Origin: Synergistaceae bacterium
GTDB taxonomy: Bacteria > Synergistota > Synergistia > Synergistales > Aminithiophilaceae
Direction of reading: 5' to 3'
Assembly: GCA_016756725.1 (NCBI GenBank)
Contig: JAESII010000004.1
Coordinates: 372,001-436,000 of the forward strand
Length of the DNA stretch: 64,000 nt
Position 1 is the stretch's first letter; each line of letters starts with the position of its first letter. Both the position numbers and the translations under genes were made by a program. The notes under the pieces are model-generated. The model was not told the DNA's origin, searched no databases, and was given only the letters and a program-made list of their open reading frames with translations. Shown here in pieces: positions 40,853 through 50,855 of the stretch.

Positions 40853-42196
40853 ATGAGCAAGCTCCGCCTGCGCCATCTCGTCCAGCTGGCCTTCCTCCTT
40901 TTCATGAGCTGGATCGGCTACCGCCATCAGCTCCTCGGAGGAGGGCCCCAGGGCGTGCCCCCCGTCGACACCCTCTGCCCCTTCGGCGGCCTCGAAAGCC
41001 TCAAGGCCTTCGTCATCGACGGAGGCTGGCTCCGCCGCGTCGCCCCCAGCGCCCTCGTCCTCTTCGTGATCGTCGTCGCCATGACCCTGCTCGTGGGGCG
41101 GGTCTTCTGCGGCTGGATCTGCCCTCTGGGCACCCTCGGCGAGTGGACGGCCCAAATCGGGCGCAAGCTCGGAATCAGGCCCCGCCCCCTGCCCCCTTCC
41201 GTCGACAGGCCCCTGCGCTGGGTGAAATACGTCGGCCTCATCGCCATCATCACCGGCACCTGGAGGCTGGGCACCCTCGTCTGGCGCGATCTCGACCCCT
41301 GGGTTGCCTGGATGCACCTTTCCTCGGGCTGGGCCGAAGTGGCCGAACGACCCTGGGCCTACCTGGCCCTCTTCTTGCTCGTCATCGGAGCCTCCCTCTT
41401 CATTGAGCGCTTCTGGTGCCGCTACCTCTGCCCCCTCGGCGCCGCCCTGGCCCCCTTTCAGAAACTGGCCCTCGTCAAGATCCGCCGCAGTAAGACAAGC
41501 TGCGTCAGCTGCAGGGCCTGCGACCGCCACTGCCCCGTCGGCCTCGAGCCCATGACCGTCGGGACCGTGACCAGCGCCGAATGCATCGCCTGCGGCCGCT
41601 GCGTCGAGGCCTGTCCCGTCGAGAAGACTCTCTTCTTCGGCCTTCCCTCACGAACCCTCTCCGTCACGGCCACGGGACTGCTGGGGCTGGCCCTCTTTTT
41701 CGGCGGCTACGGCCTGGCCCGGGCCACGTCGCTCTGGCAGACATCGGCTCCCCTTCCCCCCACCGTCGCGGCCTCTGACCCGACGGAGGCCCTCTACGGC
41801 TGGATGAGCGTCAACGAAATGGCCCGCGCCGTCGACCTGACGGCGGAGGAGATCATCGCCGTCGGCGATCTGCCGGTTGACATCGACCGCGATCTTTCCC
41901 TCAAAAGAGTCGACGGCGTCGACGACGAAAAGCTGAAGGAGCAGGTCGCCCTCTACCTCCGGCAGAAGGGGAAAAATCTCCCCGCCTCGGGCCTCCCCAA
42001 CCCCGACGAGATACGTGGCTCCCTCACGCTGGACGAAGTGGCCGCCCTTTACGGACTGGACGCCGCCGCCATCCTGAAAGAGGCCTCCTGGCCCGAAGAG
42101 GCCCCCCGCGACATCCCCCTCAAGGAGCTCAAAGACCGCTACGGCACGGAGCTCGACGTCGTCCGCGACGCCGTCAGAAATCTCATCGGCCCCTAG
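40853..42196 (+). CDS. Polyferredoxin-like membrane electron-transfer protein (NapH/CcoG-like)
   Basis: This 447-residue membrane protein has about five helices, two CxxxCP motifs at membrane borders ('[13 protein letters not shown]' and '[11 protein letters not shown]'), and two 4Fe-4S ferredoxin motifs ('[12 protein letters not shown]' and '[12 protein letters not shown]'). The soluble tail carries two similar modules beginning '[18 protein letters not shown]' and '[18 protein letters not shown]'. It probably moves electrons between quinone-like carriers and a periplasmic or membrane partner. ATG 40853 follows AAAGGGGAA; the frame start at 40754 lies inside the previous terminator. Confidence 0.82.
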   Translation: MSKLRLRHLVQLAFLLFMSWIGYRHQLLGGGPQGVPPVDTLCPFGGLESLKAFVIDGGWLRRVAPSALVLFVIVVAMTLLVGRVFCGWICPLGTLGEWTAQIGRKLGIRPRPLPPSVDRPLRWVKYVGLIAIITGTWRLGTLVWRDLDPWVAWMHLSSGWAEVAERPWAYLALFLLVIGASLFIERFWCRYLCPLGAALAPFQKLALVKIRRSKTSCVSCRACDRHCPVGLEPMTVGTVTSAECIACGRCVEACPVEKTLFFGLPSRTLSVTATGLLGLALFFGGYGLARATSLWQTSAPLPPTVAASDPTEALYGWMSVNEMARAVDLTAEEIIAVGDLPVDIDRDLSLKRVDGVDDEKLKEQVALYLRQKGKNLPASGLPNPDEIRGSLTLDEVAALYGLDAAAILKEASWPEEAPRDIPLKELKDRYGTELDVVRDAVRNLIGP

Positions 42197-42222
42197 GCGG
42201 CAGGCGCCGGCTTTTTTTCGAG
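42197..42222 (+). terminator. Terminator after the polyferredoxin gene
   Basis: A short GC hairpin (GGCGGCAGGCGCCGGC) followed directly by TTTTTTT. Confidence 0.75.
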
Positions 42223-42291
42223 TCTCATCTTGAAATCTATAGCCATTTCAATTATAGTCTTCCCTGGAAACACGTTCATGGAGGTGCTGTC

Positions 42292-43014
42292 ATGGAGGAG
42301 AAGAAAGTCAGCTGCACCCGTCCCGTCAGTGTCGCCGCCCAAGACCAGGAACGGGCAGAGTCTCAGCAGGCATCGGATGAAAAGGTCACGAAGGAGGTTC
42401 GGCGCATGTCCATCATGGTCGGCAGAAAAGCCCCGGATTTTCAGGCTCCGGCATACCACAAAGGCGAGTTCGTCACCGTCAAGCTTTCCGACTACCTCGG
42501 GAAATGGGTGACCCTCTGCTTTTACCCCGGCGATTTCACCTTCGTCTGAGCGACCGAATTGTCAGCGGTCGCTGACAATTACGAGGAATTCCAGAAGCTC
42601 GGCGTCGAAGTTCTCTCGGTGAGCGTGGACAGCCAGTTCGTCCACAAGGTCTGGAACGACCAGGAACTCTCCAAAATGACAGGCTGCGATATCCCCTTCC
42701 CCATGATCTCCGATGGCGGCGGCAATCTCGGCAAGCTCTACTGCGTCTACGACGAGGCCGCGGGCATCGATGTCCGTGGCCGCTTCATCATCGACCCCGA
42801 CGGCGTGATCCAGGCCATGGAGGTCCTCACTCCTCCCGTAGGCCGAAGAGTGACCGAGACGCTCCGTCAGATCCGAGCCTTCCAGCACGTCCGGGCCACG
42901 GCAGGCGGCGAGGCCACGCCTTCCGGTTGGGACAGGGGCAAGAAGACCCTCACCCCCGGCCCCGATCTCGTCGGCAAGGTCTGGAAAGTCTGGTCACCCA
43001 AGGACGAGCTCTAG
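42292..43014 (+). CDS. Selenocysteine-containing peroxiredoxin (PrxU)
   Basis: One frame of 240 codons holds a single in-frame TGA at 42547-42549 (codon 86). The active-site stretch reads '[18 protein letters not shown]' where cysteine peroxiredoxins have C. The fold follows AhpC/2-Cys Prx ('[15 protein letters not shown]', '[18 protein letters not shown]', '[16 protein letters not shown]'). A perfect SECIS-like hairpin comes next (42557-42580). ATG 42292 has GGAGGTGC; ATG 42406, behind AAGGAGGTTCGG, would give the more usual '[12 protein letters not shown]' start. It reduces peroxides in the cytoplasm, and shows that the organism decodes UGA as selenocysteine. Confidence 0.95.
42557..42580 (+). 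promoter_or_regulatory. Bacterial SECIS hairpin of the peroxiredoxin
   Basis: AATTGTCAGC and GCTGACAATT form a perfect 10-bp stem with loop GGTC. Two Gs open the loop, as in the E. coli fdhF element (GGUCU). Seventeen nucleotides separate the UGA from the loop. Confidence 0.93.
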
Positions 43015-43061
43015 CCCCTTGAAGGCAAGCCCCTCTCCCGCCCCTTCGGGGGACCTTCCTT

Positions 43062-43093
43062 CCGTCGCGGCCGATCAGGCCGGCCGCGACGGT
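43062..43093 (+). terminator. Hairpin after the peroxiredoxin gene
   Basis: CGTCGCGGCC pairs with GGCCGCGACG. It is followed only by a C/T-mixed stretch (TTCCTCTTCT), so it is a plausible but weak terminator. Confidence 0.5.
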
Positions 43094-43193
43094 TCCTCTT
43101 CTCCAACGGTCCCTCTCTCCTTGCTCTTTCCTGGCTGTGGTCGTACAACGATGGGGTGGGGTAAGCAGAGACAGTCCCTCCAGGAGGTCCGCC

Positions 43194-45275
43194 ATGCCTT
43201 TTCTTCCCGACAGCCTGAGAAAGACCTTCCTCGTCATCCTGGCGTCACTCCTTTTCGCCACGGCCCTTCCCACCTTCCTGGCCGTTTTCCTCGAATACCG
43301 CCAGTCGGAAGAGGCCGCCGCGTCGCAGATGAGGCAGGTCGTGAGGCTCCAGCGGGCCTATCTGGAGCGCTGGAGCCGATTGCACGTCCTCGAGGAGATC
43401 CGTAGCCTGACCGGCCTCAAGTCCGTTCAGGCCCGGGACTACCCGGCCATGCTCGACGACTTTCTGGCTGTCTCCGAAAACCGCACCGACCTGCTCGACC
43501 TCGTCTACGTGAACCGCTACGGCCGTCCCGCCGTGAGCAGCGCCATGGGCGTCGTCGGCGAGACGGATCTGGACCTGACGGACCGCGACTACTACCAGGC
43601 GGCACGACGGGGCGAGGAAATGGTCGCCTCACTGGTGGTAAGCCGCGTCCGCAACGAGCCCATCCTGATCTTCTCCGTCCCTCTTGAGAACGAGGGAGTC
43701 TTTGACGGCCTCCTCTTCGGCTCGGTCCGGATGACTCAGATCGCCGCCCTGAGCCAGAGCCAGACCTTCGGCAAGACGGGGCGCTTCCGCCTCTTCGACG
43801 GCGCCGGAAGGCCCTTCGAGGCCATGGGAGAGGGGGAACCCCTTTTCGACGCCTCCACGACGCGGCTCAAGGGCTCGCTCCTGACGAAAGTCGACGATCA
43901 GGGACGGCCGTCGCTCCTTTTCGTCCAGCCTGCCGGGTTCAGTGACCTCTTCGTCGGCGCCCTCATGGACATGGGCGAGGTCCACGATCAGGCCCTGCAG
44001 ATGGTCGGCGCCACCGTCATCTCCCTTCTCTTTCTGGGCGGTCTGGGAACGCTCCTTTTTTTCCTCTTCTTCCACCGTCTCTCCCGGGCCCACGGGATCA
44101 TCGGCGGCGACCTGGCCGCCGCCGAAAGGGGCGACTACACCCCCTTGCCGGAAGAGAGCCTCCGCAGCCTTCCCCTTGAGCTCCGCCGGATCGCCCAGGC
44201 CGTCAACGACCTGAAGGGAACGGTCAGCCTCTCCCTGGAGACGCTCCGAGAGACGGGCCTCCGCGACCCCCTCACGGGCCTTCACAACCGTCTCTTCTTC
44301 GAGGAAAGCCTCCGCGAACTGGCCGACGGGCGGGAAGACCCCCTCTCGATCGTCATGTGCGACATCAACGGCCTGAAACTGATCAACGACGGCCTGGGCC
44401 ACCTCTGGGGCGACCGCCTCATCGAGAAGGCCGCACGCGTCCTGCGCCAGTCGGCCCGGCCCGGCGACGTCGTCGCCCGCATCGGCGGCGACGAGTTCGC
44501 CCTCATCTTCTTCCGGAGCAGCGAGGCCCGGGAGCGGGCCTTCGAGGAAAAGCTCCTCCAGTCTCTCCTCGACGACGAGGACGACCTGCCCCTCTACATG
44601 GCCTGGGGCATCGCCCAGGGAGAGGCCAAAAGGCGCAGCCTCAAGTCGATCGTCCAGGAGGCCGACGAGAGGATGTACGCCCGCAAGGAGAGCCGCCGGG
44701 AAAAGACCCGGCAGGCCATCCTCGACGTCTTCCTCAGCCAGATCCAGCGGCGCGAAAAGCGGCGGATCAGCCACATGGCGCGCTGCCGCTCCCTCATGGA
44801 GGCCTTTCTCCAGTCCCGACCCGGCTTCGATGAACCCTTCCGTCGCCGTATGGCCCGCCTCGCCTCCCTTCACGACATCGGCCTCATCGCCGTCGATGGG
44901 GCGATCCTCTCCAAAGAGGGGCCTCTCGATGCCGACCAGTGGCGTGCCGTTCAGGTCCACCCCGAGGCGGGCTCCCGCATCGTCGCCGCCATCCCTCACC
45001 TGGCCGACCTGGCCCAGGCCATCCTCCACCACCACCAGCGCTGGGACGGCCAAGGCTACCCTCTCCGGAAAAACCCGCTGGCCGGAGAGGCCATCCCCCT
45101 CGAAAGCCGCCTCATGAGCCTCATCGACGCCTACGAATCGATGACCCATCGGACCTACAGGGCACCCCTCACCCACCAGGAGGCGATCGACGAGATCGCG
45201 CGCTGCTCGGGAAGCCAGTTCGACCCTCAATGGGCCCGGGCCTTCGTGGCTTTCCTCAAGACCTGGAACGGCTGA
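43194..45275 (+). CDS. Cache-GGDEF-HD-GYP bifunctional c-di-GMP enzyme
   Basis: This is a 693-residue membrane protein. It has an N-terminal helix (about residues 12-34), an extracytoplasmic Cache-like sensor (to about 255), a second helix (about 272-295), a HAMP-like linker, a GGDEF domain with an intact 'RIGGDEFALIF' and an I-site-like RPGD just upstream, then an HD-GYP-like domain with 'LASLHDIGLI' and 'HHHQRWDGQGYPL'. Both synthetic and hydrolytic halves look active. ATG 43194 follows AGGAGG by six bases; the longer frame is rejected. It ends at a strong terminator shared with the converging receptor. Confidence 0.88.
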   Translation: MPFLPDSLRKTFLVILASLLFATALPTFLAVFLEYRQSEEAAASQMRQVVRLQRAYLERWSRLHVLEEIRSLTGLKSVQARDYPAMLDDFLAVSENRTDLLDLVYVNRYGRPAVSSAMGVVGETDLDLTDRDYYQAARRGEEMVASLVVSRVRNEPILIFSVPLENEGVFDGLLFGSVRMTQIAALSQSQTFGKTGRFRLFDGAGRPFEAMGEGEPLFDASTTRLKGSLLTKVDDQGRPSLLFVQPAGFSDLFVGALMDMGEVHDQALQMVGATVISLLFLGGLGTLLFFLFFHRLSRAHGIIGGDLAAAERGDYTPLPEESLRSLPLELRRIAQAVNDLKGTVSLSLETLRETGLRDPLTGLHNRLFFEESLRELADGREDPLSIVMCDINGLKLINDGLGHLWGDRLIEKAARVLRQSARPGDVVARIGGDEFALIFFRSSEARERAFEEKLLQSLLDDEDDLPLYMAWGIAQGEAKRRSLKSIVQEADERMYARKESRREKTRQAILDVFLSQIQRREKRRISHMARCRSLMEAFLQSRPGFDEPFRRRMARLASLHDIGLIAVDGAILSKEGPLDADQWRAVQVHPEAGSRIVAAIPHLADLAQAILHHHQRWDGQGYPLRKNPLAGEAIPLESRLMSLIDAYESMTHRTYRAPLTHQEAIDEIARCSGSQFDPQWARAFVAFLKTWNG

Positions 45276-45277
45276 GG

Positions 45278-45339
45278 CAGGAGACAGACGTAACGAGGGG
45301 AGGCCCCTGGGGGCCTCCCCTCGTTACGTCTGTCTCCTG
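45278..45339. terminator. Bidirectional terminator, perfect 30-bp inverted repeat
   Basis: Arms 45278-45307 and 45310-45339 are completely complementary. This is the longest of the symmetrical terminators between converging genes in this window. Confidence 0.85.
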
Positions 45340-45344
45340 CTGCC

Positions 45345-47504
45345 TCAGCGCCCCTTTTGGGGCAGGGCCGTCAGCCCTGACGGCCCTCTGTCGGTGACGC
45401 GGAAGCGGGCGATCTGGGAGAGAAGCTCCTGGCCGCGGAGACTCATCTCCTGGGCCTGCTGGGCCACCCCTTCGGCGGCCCGGGACGTCTCCTCCGAGGC
45501 GTTTCCGATGGAGCGGACCAGTTCGGCGATCTGCGTCGTCCCCGCCGTGATCTGGTCCATGGCCGAGGCCATCTCCTCGCTCGAGGCGGCCTGTTCTTCC
45601 GCCGTGGAGGCCACGGTGCCGATGGCCTCGATGACGCGGTTGATCTCCTCCAGGGCGACGGCGAGATCCCGGCCCGCCTCGTCGGCCCGGGCGGCGACGT
45701 CCTTCATGACCCTCCCCGCCTCCTCGGTGATGGCGATGGACTGGCTGGCCCTTCCTTCCAGGCTGCCGATCAGCTTGGAGACCTCCGAGGCGGCCCGGTT
45801 CGACTCTTCGGCCAGCTTGCGCACCTCTTCGGCGACGACGGCAAAGCCCCGGCCCGCCTCGCCGGCCCGGGCGGCCTCGATGGCGGCGTTCAAAGCCAGC
45901 AGGTTCGTCTGGTCGGCGATGGAGCCGATGACGCCGACGAAGCCGGCGATCTCCTTCACCGACCCGGCCAGGTGATGCATGGCCTCGACGCTCTCCTCGG
46001 CCTTGGCGCCCACGCCGTGGAGGTCGTCGACGACGGACTGGACCTTGTCGACCGAGGCCGACGCCGTTTTGCCCGCCCTTTCTCCCGCCGACGAACCTTC
46101 GACGGCGGCCTTGGCCATCGTCTGGGCCCCGCTGGCCATCTCCTGGATCGACGCCGACGTCTCCTCGATGGAGGCGCTGTTCGATTCGGAGAGTTCCGAG
46201 GCCTGGTCGAGGCTGCTTCGGACCTCCTCCATGGAGGCGTTCGTCTCCTCCGAGAGAGCGGCCAGGGAGGCCGACGTCTCCGAGATGGCCTCGCCAGTCT
46301 GGCCGATCTGGAAGACGATGTCGGCCTGGGAGCGGACCATCGCCGCCAGGGCGTCGGCCATGAGGCCCAGCTCGTCGGCGGAACGGATGGCGAAGTCGTC
46401 ACGGGTCATCGTCAGGTCCCCCTCGCGGGCTCGTCCGGCCAGCTCGGCCACCGTCCTGAGGGGCTTCACGATCCGGCCGGCGATGAGCCAGACGGCGATG
46501 ACGATGACCAGCAGGCCGGCCCCCGCCAGGGCCAAAGACACGTAGAGGGTCCGGTTCGCCACGGCCAGGACCTCCCTTTCCTGAACGACGGCGCTGAAAC
46601 TCCAGGGCGTTCCCGTCTCTCCGATCTCGACGGGGGCGAAGGCCTTGTAGGTCATCTGCCCCACCGCCACCGACCAGGCCTCTTCAAACCAGCTGTCGCC
46701 TGCGGCGATGCGCCGGAGCGCCTCGTCGCCACCCGGTCCCTGGGTCTCGCCGGCGATATCGCCGATGCGACTTTTGTCGGGGTGGCTGGCGACGATGCCC
46801 TCATGGGAGAGGAGGCGGCCGAAGCCCGTCTCGTAGAGCCTCATCGACGCCGTCAGCTCGTGGAGGTCCTCAAGGGCGATGTCGACGCCGACGGCGCCGA
46901 CTCTCTTTCCCCGGATCTCGACGGGGACGGTGAGAGTCGTCATCAGCACCTGCCGGCCCCCCACCTCGTAGAGGAAGGGCTCCAGGATCGTCTCCGTCCC
47001 CCGCTCCATGGCCTTGAGGTAGTAGTCGCCGTCGCCGGGAACGTCATAGCCCGCAAGGGGCTCCAGGGCCACCCGGTCGCCGTCGCGGTACCAGTAGGGG
47101 ATGAAGCGCCCCGTTTTGTCATGGCCGTCGAGGCCGGCGAAATCGGCGTCGCGGCCGTCGAAGGCATTGGGCTCCCAGCAGGTCCAGACGCCGAAGAAGC
47201 GGGGATTGCGCCTCAAGGTCTGGGCGAGCATCTCGTTGACCTGGCCCCGGTCGAGGTTGGAGCTGGCTCCCAGTCCCTCAAGGACGTAGGAGAGGGAGCG
47301 GGCCACGGCGAGGGCCCGCTCGAACTCGAGGCGCATCACGCTCGCCAGCTCCCGGGAGCGGCTCAGAGCCAGCTCTTGGGCCTCCCTGAGACTGGCCCGC
47401 CTGTTGAGAACGCTGATGGTGCCCACGATGGCCACGAAGATGACGAGAACCACGGCGAGCACCAGGGCCGTGATCTTTCCCTGGAGCTTCATGCGAATTT
47501 TCAC
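45345..47504 (-). CDS. Methyl-accepting chemotaxis protein, second chemoreceptor
   Basis: This is a 719-residue chemoreceptor. It has a membrane helix (about residues 10-32), a dCache-type sensor (about 45-310) with the '[13 protein letters not shown]' and '[17 protein letters not shown]' segments, a second helix (about 325-350), HAMP, and a signalling domain with the invariant hairpin '[20 protein letters not shown]' near residue 545. GTG 47504 follows AAGGAGGAGAG; the ATG at 47528 would place the ribosome site inside the gene. The sensor type is common for amino acids and carboxylates. It is not in an operon. Confidence 0.93.
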   Translation of the reverse strand: MKIRMKLQGKITALVLAVVLVIFVAIVGTISVLNRRASLREAQELALSRSRELASVMRLEFERALAVARSLSYVLEGLGASSNLDRGQVNEMLAQTLRRNPRFFGVWTCWEPNAFDGRDADFAGLDGHDKTGRFIPYWYRDGDRVALEPLAGYDVPGDGDYYLKAMERGTETILEPFLYEVGGRQVLMTTLTVPVEIRGKRVGAVGVDIALEDLHELTASMRLYETGFGRLLSHEGIVASHPDKSRIGDIAGETQGPGGDEALRRIAAGDSWFEEAWSVAVGQMTYKAFAPVEIGETGTPWSFSAVVQEREVLAVANRTLYVSLALAGAGLLVIVIAVWLIAGRIVKPLRTVAELAGRAREGDLTMTRDDFAIRSADELGLMADALAAMVRSQADIVFQIGQTGEAISETSASLAALSEETNASMEEVRSSLDQASELSESNSASIEETSASIQEMASGAQTMAKAAVEGSSAGERAGKTASASVDKVQSVVDDLHGVGAKAEESVEAMHHLAGSVKEIAGFVGVIGSIADQTNLLALNAAIEAARAGEAGRGFAVVAEEVRKLAEESNRAASEVSKLIGSLEGRASQSIAITEEAGRVMKDVAARADEAGRDLAVALEEINRVIEAIGTVASTAEEQAASSEEMASAMDQITAGTTQIAELVRSIGNASEETSRAAEGVAQQAQEMSLRGQELLSQIARFRVTDRGPSGLTALPQKGR

Positions 47505-47624
47505 TCTTCTCTCCTCCTTGTGCTGCATTAAACCACCTGTTTGAACAGGCAGGCTTCATGAAACCACCTCTCTGAAAGGAATTCAAGAGGGCAATCCATT
47601 AACGGGACAGCCCACAAGATTGCA

Positions 47625-47672
47625 GGACAAAAGAAGTCCGCTCGCCCTCCCCTTGCGGGAGAGGCTGCGGAC
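47625..47672. terminator. Terminator upstream of the RpiR gene end
   Basis: GGACAAAAGAAGTCCGC faces GCGGACTCTTTTTG around a GC-rich interior, with a T run on the plus strand. It ends the RpiR transcript on the minus strand. Confidence 0.6.
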
Positions 47673-47699
47673 TCTTTTTGTCCTGTCGAAAGGACGGGG

Positions 47700-48590
47700 C
47701 TAGAGGGTGATCTTCTTTTCCGCCAGGAGCCGCTCCAGGGTACGCAGCTTCTTGGTGGCCCTGTCGCGGTAGTGATGGCCCACTTCGACGACGAGGGCGT
47801 CGATGACGGTCAGGACGGGAACGAGGGAGTAGTGCCCCTCGGTGGCGGCGACGTGGAGGACCACGTCGGCCAAGGGCGCCGCGGGGCAGGCCAGGTCAGT
47901 GGTGATGAGGATGACGGACACGCCCTGGCCGCGGACGAACTCGACGGCCTCCACCGTCCGGGCGGCGAAGTGGGGTCCGCCGACGGAGATGGCCAAAAGG
48001 ACGTCCCTTCCGTCGAGATCGACGAGGTCGGCGTACATCTCGTCCGAGCCGTTGTGGTCGGGGAGGAGGACGTTGTCCAGGAACTGGTGGAAGAGGGTGT
48101 AGCCGATGAGAGCCACCCCTCGGGAGGAGCGCAGGCCCAGGACGGCGATCTTTCGGGCCTTCTTGAGACGTTCGCAGGCCTCGGTGAAGTGTTCCAGCAG
48201 CATGGGCGAGAGGGAGCGCTGGATGCTCTCCACGTTCTGGCGGGCCACTTCGGAGAGGGCCCGGCTTTCGGAGGCCCCTTCAGGCGTCTCCCGATCGTCC
48301 CAGGATTTCTCGATCTGCCACCAGAGAGAGGTCCTGGTGGAGATGAGCAGGGTCTGGATCTCCTGAAGGAGGTCGTGGTAGCTTTCGTATCCGAGGCGGG
48401 CCACGGTGCGCACCACCGTGGCGGGGCTGACGGAGCTGGCCTGTCCCAGCTCCTCGACGGTCATGAAGGCCACCTGCTGGTAGTGGTCGAGGATGGTGCG
48501 GCAGACGAGCCGCTGCTGGCTGGAAAACTCCTGGACTCCCTGGCGGAGACGGCTGAAGAGGTCGCCCTTGGCCTGGCTGTTGACGTTCAC
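47700..48590 (-). CDS. MurR/RpiR-family transcriptional regulator
   Basis: This 296-residue regulator has an N-terminal RpiR helix-turn-helix ('FMTVEELGQASSVSPATVVRTVARLGYESYHDL') and a C-terminal SIS sugar-phosphate domain ('KIAVLGLRSSRGVALIGYTL', 'LAISVGGPHFAARTVEAVEF'). Such regulators respond to phosphosugars. The GTG start at 48590 follows AGAGGTGATCCC; the longer frame is rejected. It stands alone between the chemoreceptor and pbpC, so its target is not evident. Confidence 0.88.
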   Translation of the reverse strand: MNVNSQAKGDLFSRLRQGVQEFSSQQRLVCRTILDHYQQVAFMTVEELGQASSVSPATVVRTVARLGYESYHDLLQEIQTLLISTRTSLWWQIEKSWDDRETPEGASESRALSEVARQNVESIQRSLSPMLLEHFTEACERLKKARKIAVLGLRSSRGVALIGYTLFHQFLDNVLLPDHNGSDEMYADLVDLDGRDVLLAISVGGPHFAARTVEAVEFVRGQGVSVILITTDLACPAAPLADVVLHVAATEGHYSLVPVLTVIDALVVEVGHHYRDRATKKLRTLERLLAEKKITL

Positions 48591-48698
48591 GGGATCACCT
48601 CTGTCGTCAGATCTTCGGACGGGACGGTCCGTATATTTCATGCCTTGAGGAACTTCTCCATTATGGCACAAAGGCCGAAGAGAAGGGCATCCGATCGG

Positions 48699-50852
48699 TC
48701 ACATCCTGTCGCTCCAGGGGGCGACGCGGATCCGGACGCTGTGGGACCGCCCCTTTTCGTCGACGGCCCCGATCGTCTGGAGTCCCTCCTCGACAGTCCA
48801 GAACAGGGGCTCGCCGGCCCCGCCGGTCCCCAGGTAGCGGCCGTTGACGAACCAGCTCACCCTTCCCTGCCCTCCTTCGGAGGTCAGGGCCACCCGGGGC
48901 GGCTCACCCCAGGGGGGGAGAATGTAGGTCGCCCCATCCAGGGGAGAGACGACGCGCAAGGGGGCCTCCTCGAGAGCTCTTGTGCCGCAAGAGGCCAGAT
49001 CGCGGGGCCAGAAGGTCTGCGTCTTTTCCCCCTGCCAGCGGTGAAGGGGGCAGGGAGTCGCGGGGGAGACGGAGACGATCTGCCAGGCCTGTCGCGTCTG
49101 AGGACAGGCCGAGGTGGGAGGCAGGCCCGAGAGGGAGCAGACCTGGCGCCGGACGACCGATGAAGGCTTTCGGGGAAGGTCGCCGCCGAGGAAGGCCATG
49201 ATCTCGACGGCGACGGGAACGGCCGCGGCGATGCCGATCAGTTCGGCATGGGGCGTCCCCAGGGGATCGCCCATCCAGACGACGACGGTCCCTTTTTCGT
49301 TCCACGCCGCGACCCAGGCGTCGCGGAGCCCGTAGGACGTCCCCGTCTTGAAGGCCATTCCTGTCGGGCCGGCCAGAAGGCTTCGTTGGGCCCGGGAGAG
49401 GCGGCGGCCGTCACCGAGGATCTGACTCACGATAAAGGCGCTCGCCTCGGAGAAGGGAGACCGTTCCTGCCTTGTCGGCGCCCCTTCGGTGAAGCGCAGA
49501 GGCCCCTGACGGCCCGAGGCGAAGGTCCGGTAGGCCCGGGCCATCTCGAGGAGCGTCACCTCACAGCCGCCGAGGACGAGGGAGTCGCCGTAATGGACGG
49601 CGTCGCCGGCAAGGTGGGAGAAGCCCAGAGTTCTCAGGCGGTGGAGGAAGCGGTCCGTCCCGACGAGGCGCATCGTCCGGACGGCAGGGACGTTGAGGGA
49701 ATCGGCGAGGGCGTCGGCCAAAGAGACGGGCCCCCGATAGCGGAGGTCGAAGTTGCGCGGCGCCCGGCCCGAGAGGGAAAGGGGCGTGTCGGCCAGAAGG
49801 GACGACGGAGAGAGGCGGCCCTCGTCGAGGGCCATGGCGTAGACGAAGGGCTTCAGGGTCGAGCCCGGCGACCGGGGGGCATCGGCGCAGTCGACCCACC
49901 CCCAGGGGAGGGGAGCCCCGAAACGGCCGTTGCCGCAGTAGGCCCGGACCGACCCGTCGTCGTTGTCGACGACGACGGCCGCCGCCGTCACCGCCTCGGG
50001 CAGAAAGCGGAGAGCCGCGGCGAGAGCCCCATCGACCCGCCTCTGGAGCGGCCCGTCCAGAGTGGACCGGCCGCCGCCCCGCCGGAGCACCTGGGCGACG
50101 AAAAGATAGTTCTCCCGGGGGAGGGTCATGGCCGAGGGCAGCGGCTCGGCCCGGGCCAGGTCCGCCTCGGCCTCGCTCACCTGCCCCCGGCGGGCCAGCT
50201 CGGAGAGGATGAAGTCCCTTCGGGCCTTCATCCTCTCCCGATGGAGGTCGGGCCGGTAGCGGGTCGGCCCCTTGAGGAGGGCAGCCAGCGTCGCCGCCTC
50301 GGCCAAAGTCAGGTCGGAGGGCTTCTTGCCCCACCAGGCCAGGGCGGCCGCTCCGGCACCCCGGACGTTGCCGCCGAAGGGGGCCCGGTTGAGGTAGGCC
50401 TCGAGGATTTCCCCCTTCGAGAGGCGCCGTTCCAGGGCCAGGGCCTGGAGGAATTCGACGGCCTTGGCCCTGTAGGTGCGGGGCCTGGGATGGACGAGGC
50501 GGACGAGCTGGCTCGTCACCGTCGATCCGCCCGAGACGATCCGCCCCCGAAGGAGATTCTGCCCCGCCGCCCGGACGAGGCCGACCCAGTCGATGCCGCC
50601 GTGATGGAAGAAGCGGCGGTCCTCGACGTCGACGACGACGAGGGGAAGCCAGCGCCCCATCTCATCGAGAGAGAGGGGGAGACAGACCTCGTCGTCGCCG
50701 GTCAGTCCCACCCAGAGAAGGCGCCCCGTCCTGTCCGTCACCGTCGGCGACGGGGCGACAGGGACCACCTCCAGGGGAGGGACGAAGGCCGGAGCGCCCC
50801 AGAACAGCAGGCCCGCGAGAGCCGCCCCGACGAGAAGCGTCAGTCCCTTCAC
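48699..50852 (-). CDS. pbpC: Penicillin-binding protein 1C
   Basis: This is a 717-residue bifunctional peptidoglycan synthase. It has an N-terminal membrane anchor (residues 3-20), a GT51 glycosyltransferase domain ('VEDRRFFHHGGIDWVGL', 'GGSTVTSQLVRL'), a transpeptidase domain with 'SPGSTLKPFVYAM', the 'SLN' motif and 'KTGTS', and a C-terminal BiPBP_C domain. GTG 50852 follows the macroglobulin stop by three bases. The pairing with a large alpha-2-macroglobulin is a known bacterial module thought to guard or repair the envelope. Confidence 0.93.
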   Translation of the reverse strand: MKGLTLLVGAALAGLLFWGAPAFVPPLEVVPVAPSPTVTDRTGRLLWVGLTGDDEVCLPLSLDEMGRWLPLVVVDVEDRRFFHHGGIDWVGLVRAAGQNLLRGRIVSGGSTVTSQLVRLVHPRPRTYRAKAVEFLQALALERRLSKGEILEAYLNRAPFGGNVRGAGAAALAWWGKKPSDLTLAEAATLAALLKGPTRYRPDLHRERMKARRDFILSELARRGQVSEAEADLARAEPLPSAMTLPRENYLFVAQVLRRGGGRSTLDGPLQRRVDGALAAALRFLPEAVTAAAVVVDNDDGSVRAYCGNGRFGAPLPWGWVDCADAPRSPGSTLKPFVYAMALDEGRLSPSSLLADTPLSLSGRAPRNFDLRYRGPVSLADALADSLNVPAVRTMRLVGTDRFLHRLRTLGFSHLAGDAVHYGDSLVLGGCEVTLLEMARAYRTFASGRQGPLRFTEGAPTRQERSPFSEASAFIVSQILGDGRRLSRAQRSLLAGPTGMAFKTGTSYGLRDAWVAAWNEKGTVVVWMGDPLGTPHAELIGIAAAVPVAVEIMAFLGGDLPRKPSSVVRRQVCSLSGLPPTSACPQTRQAWQIVSVSPATPCPLHRWQGEKTQTFWPRDLASCGTRALEEAPLRVVSPLDGATYILPPWGEPPRVALTSEGGQGRVSWFVNGRYLGTGGAGEPLFWTVEEGLQTIGAVDEKGRSHSVRIRVAPWSDRM

Positions 50853-50855
50853 GGC

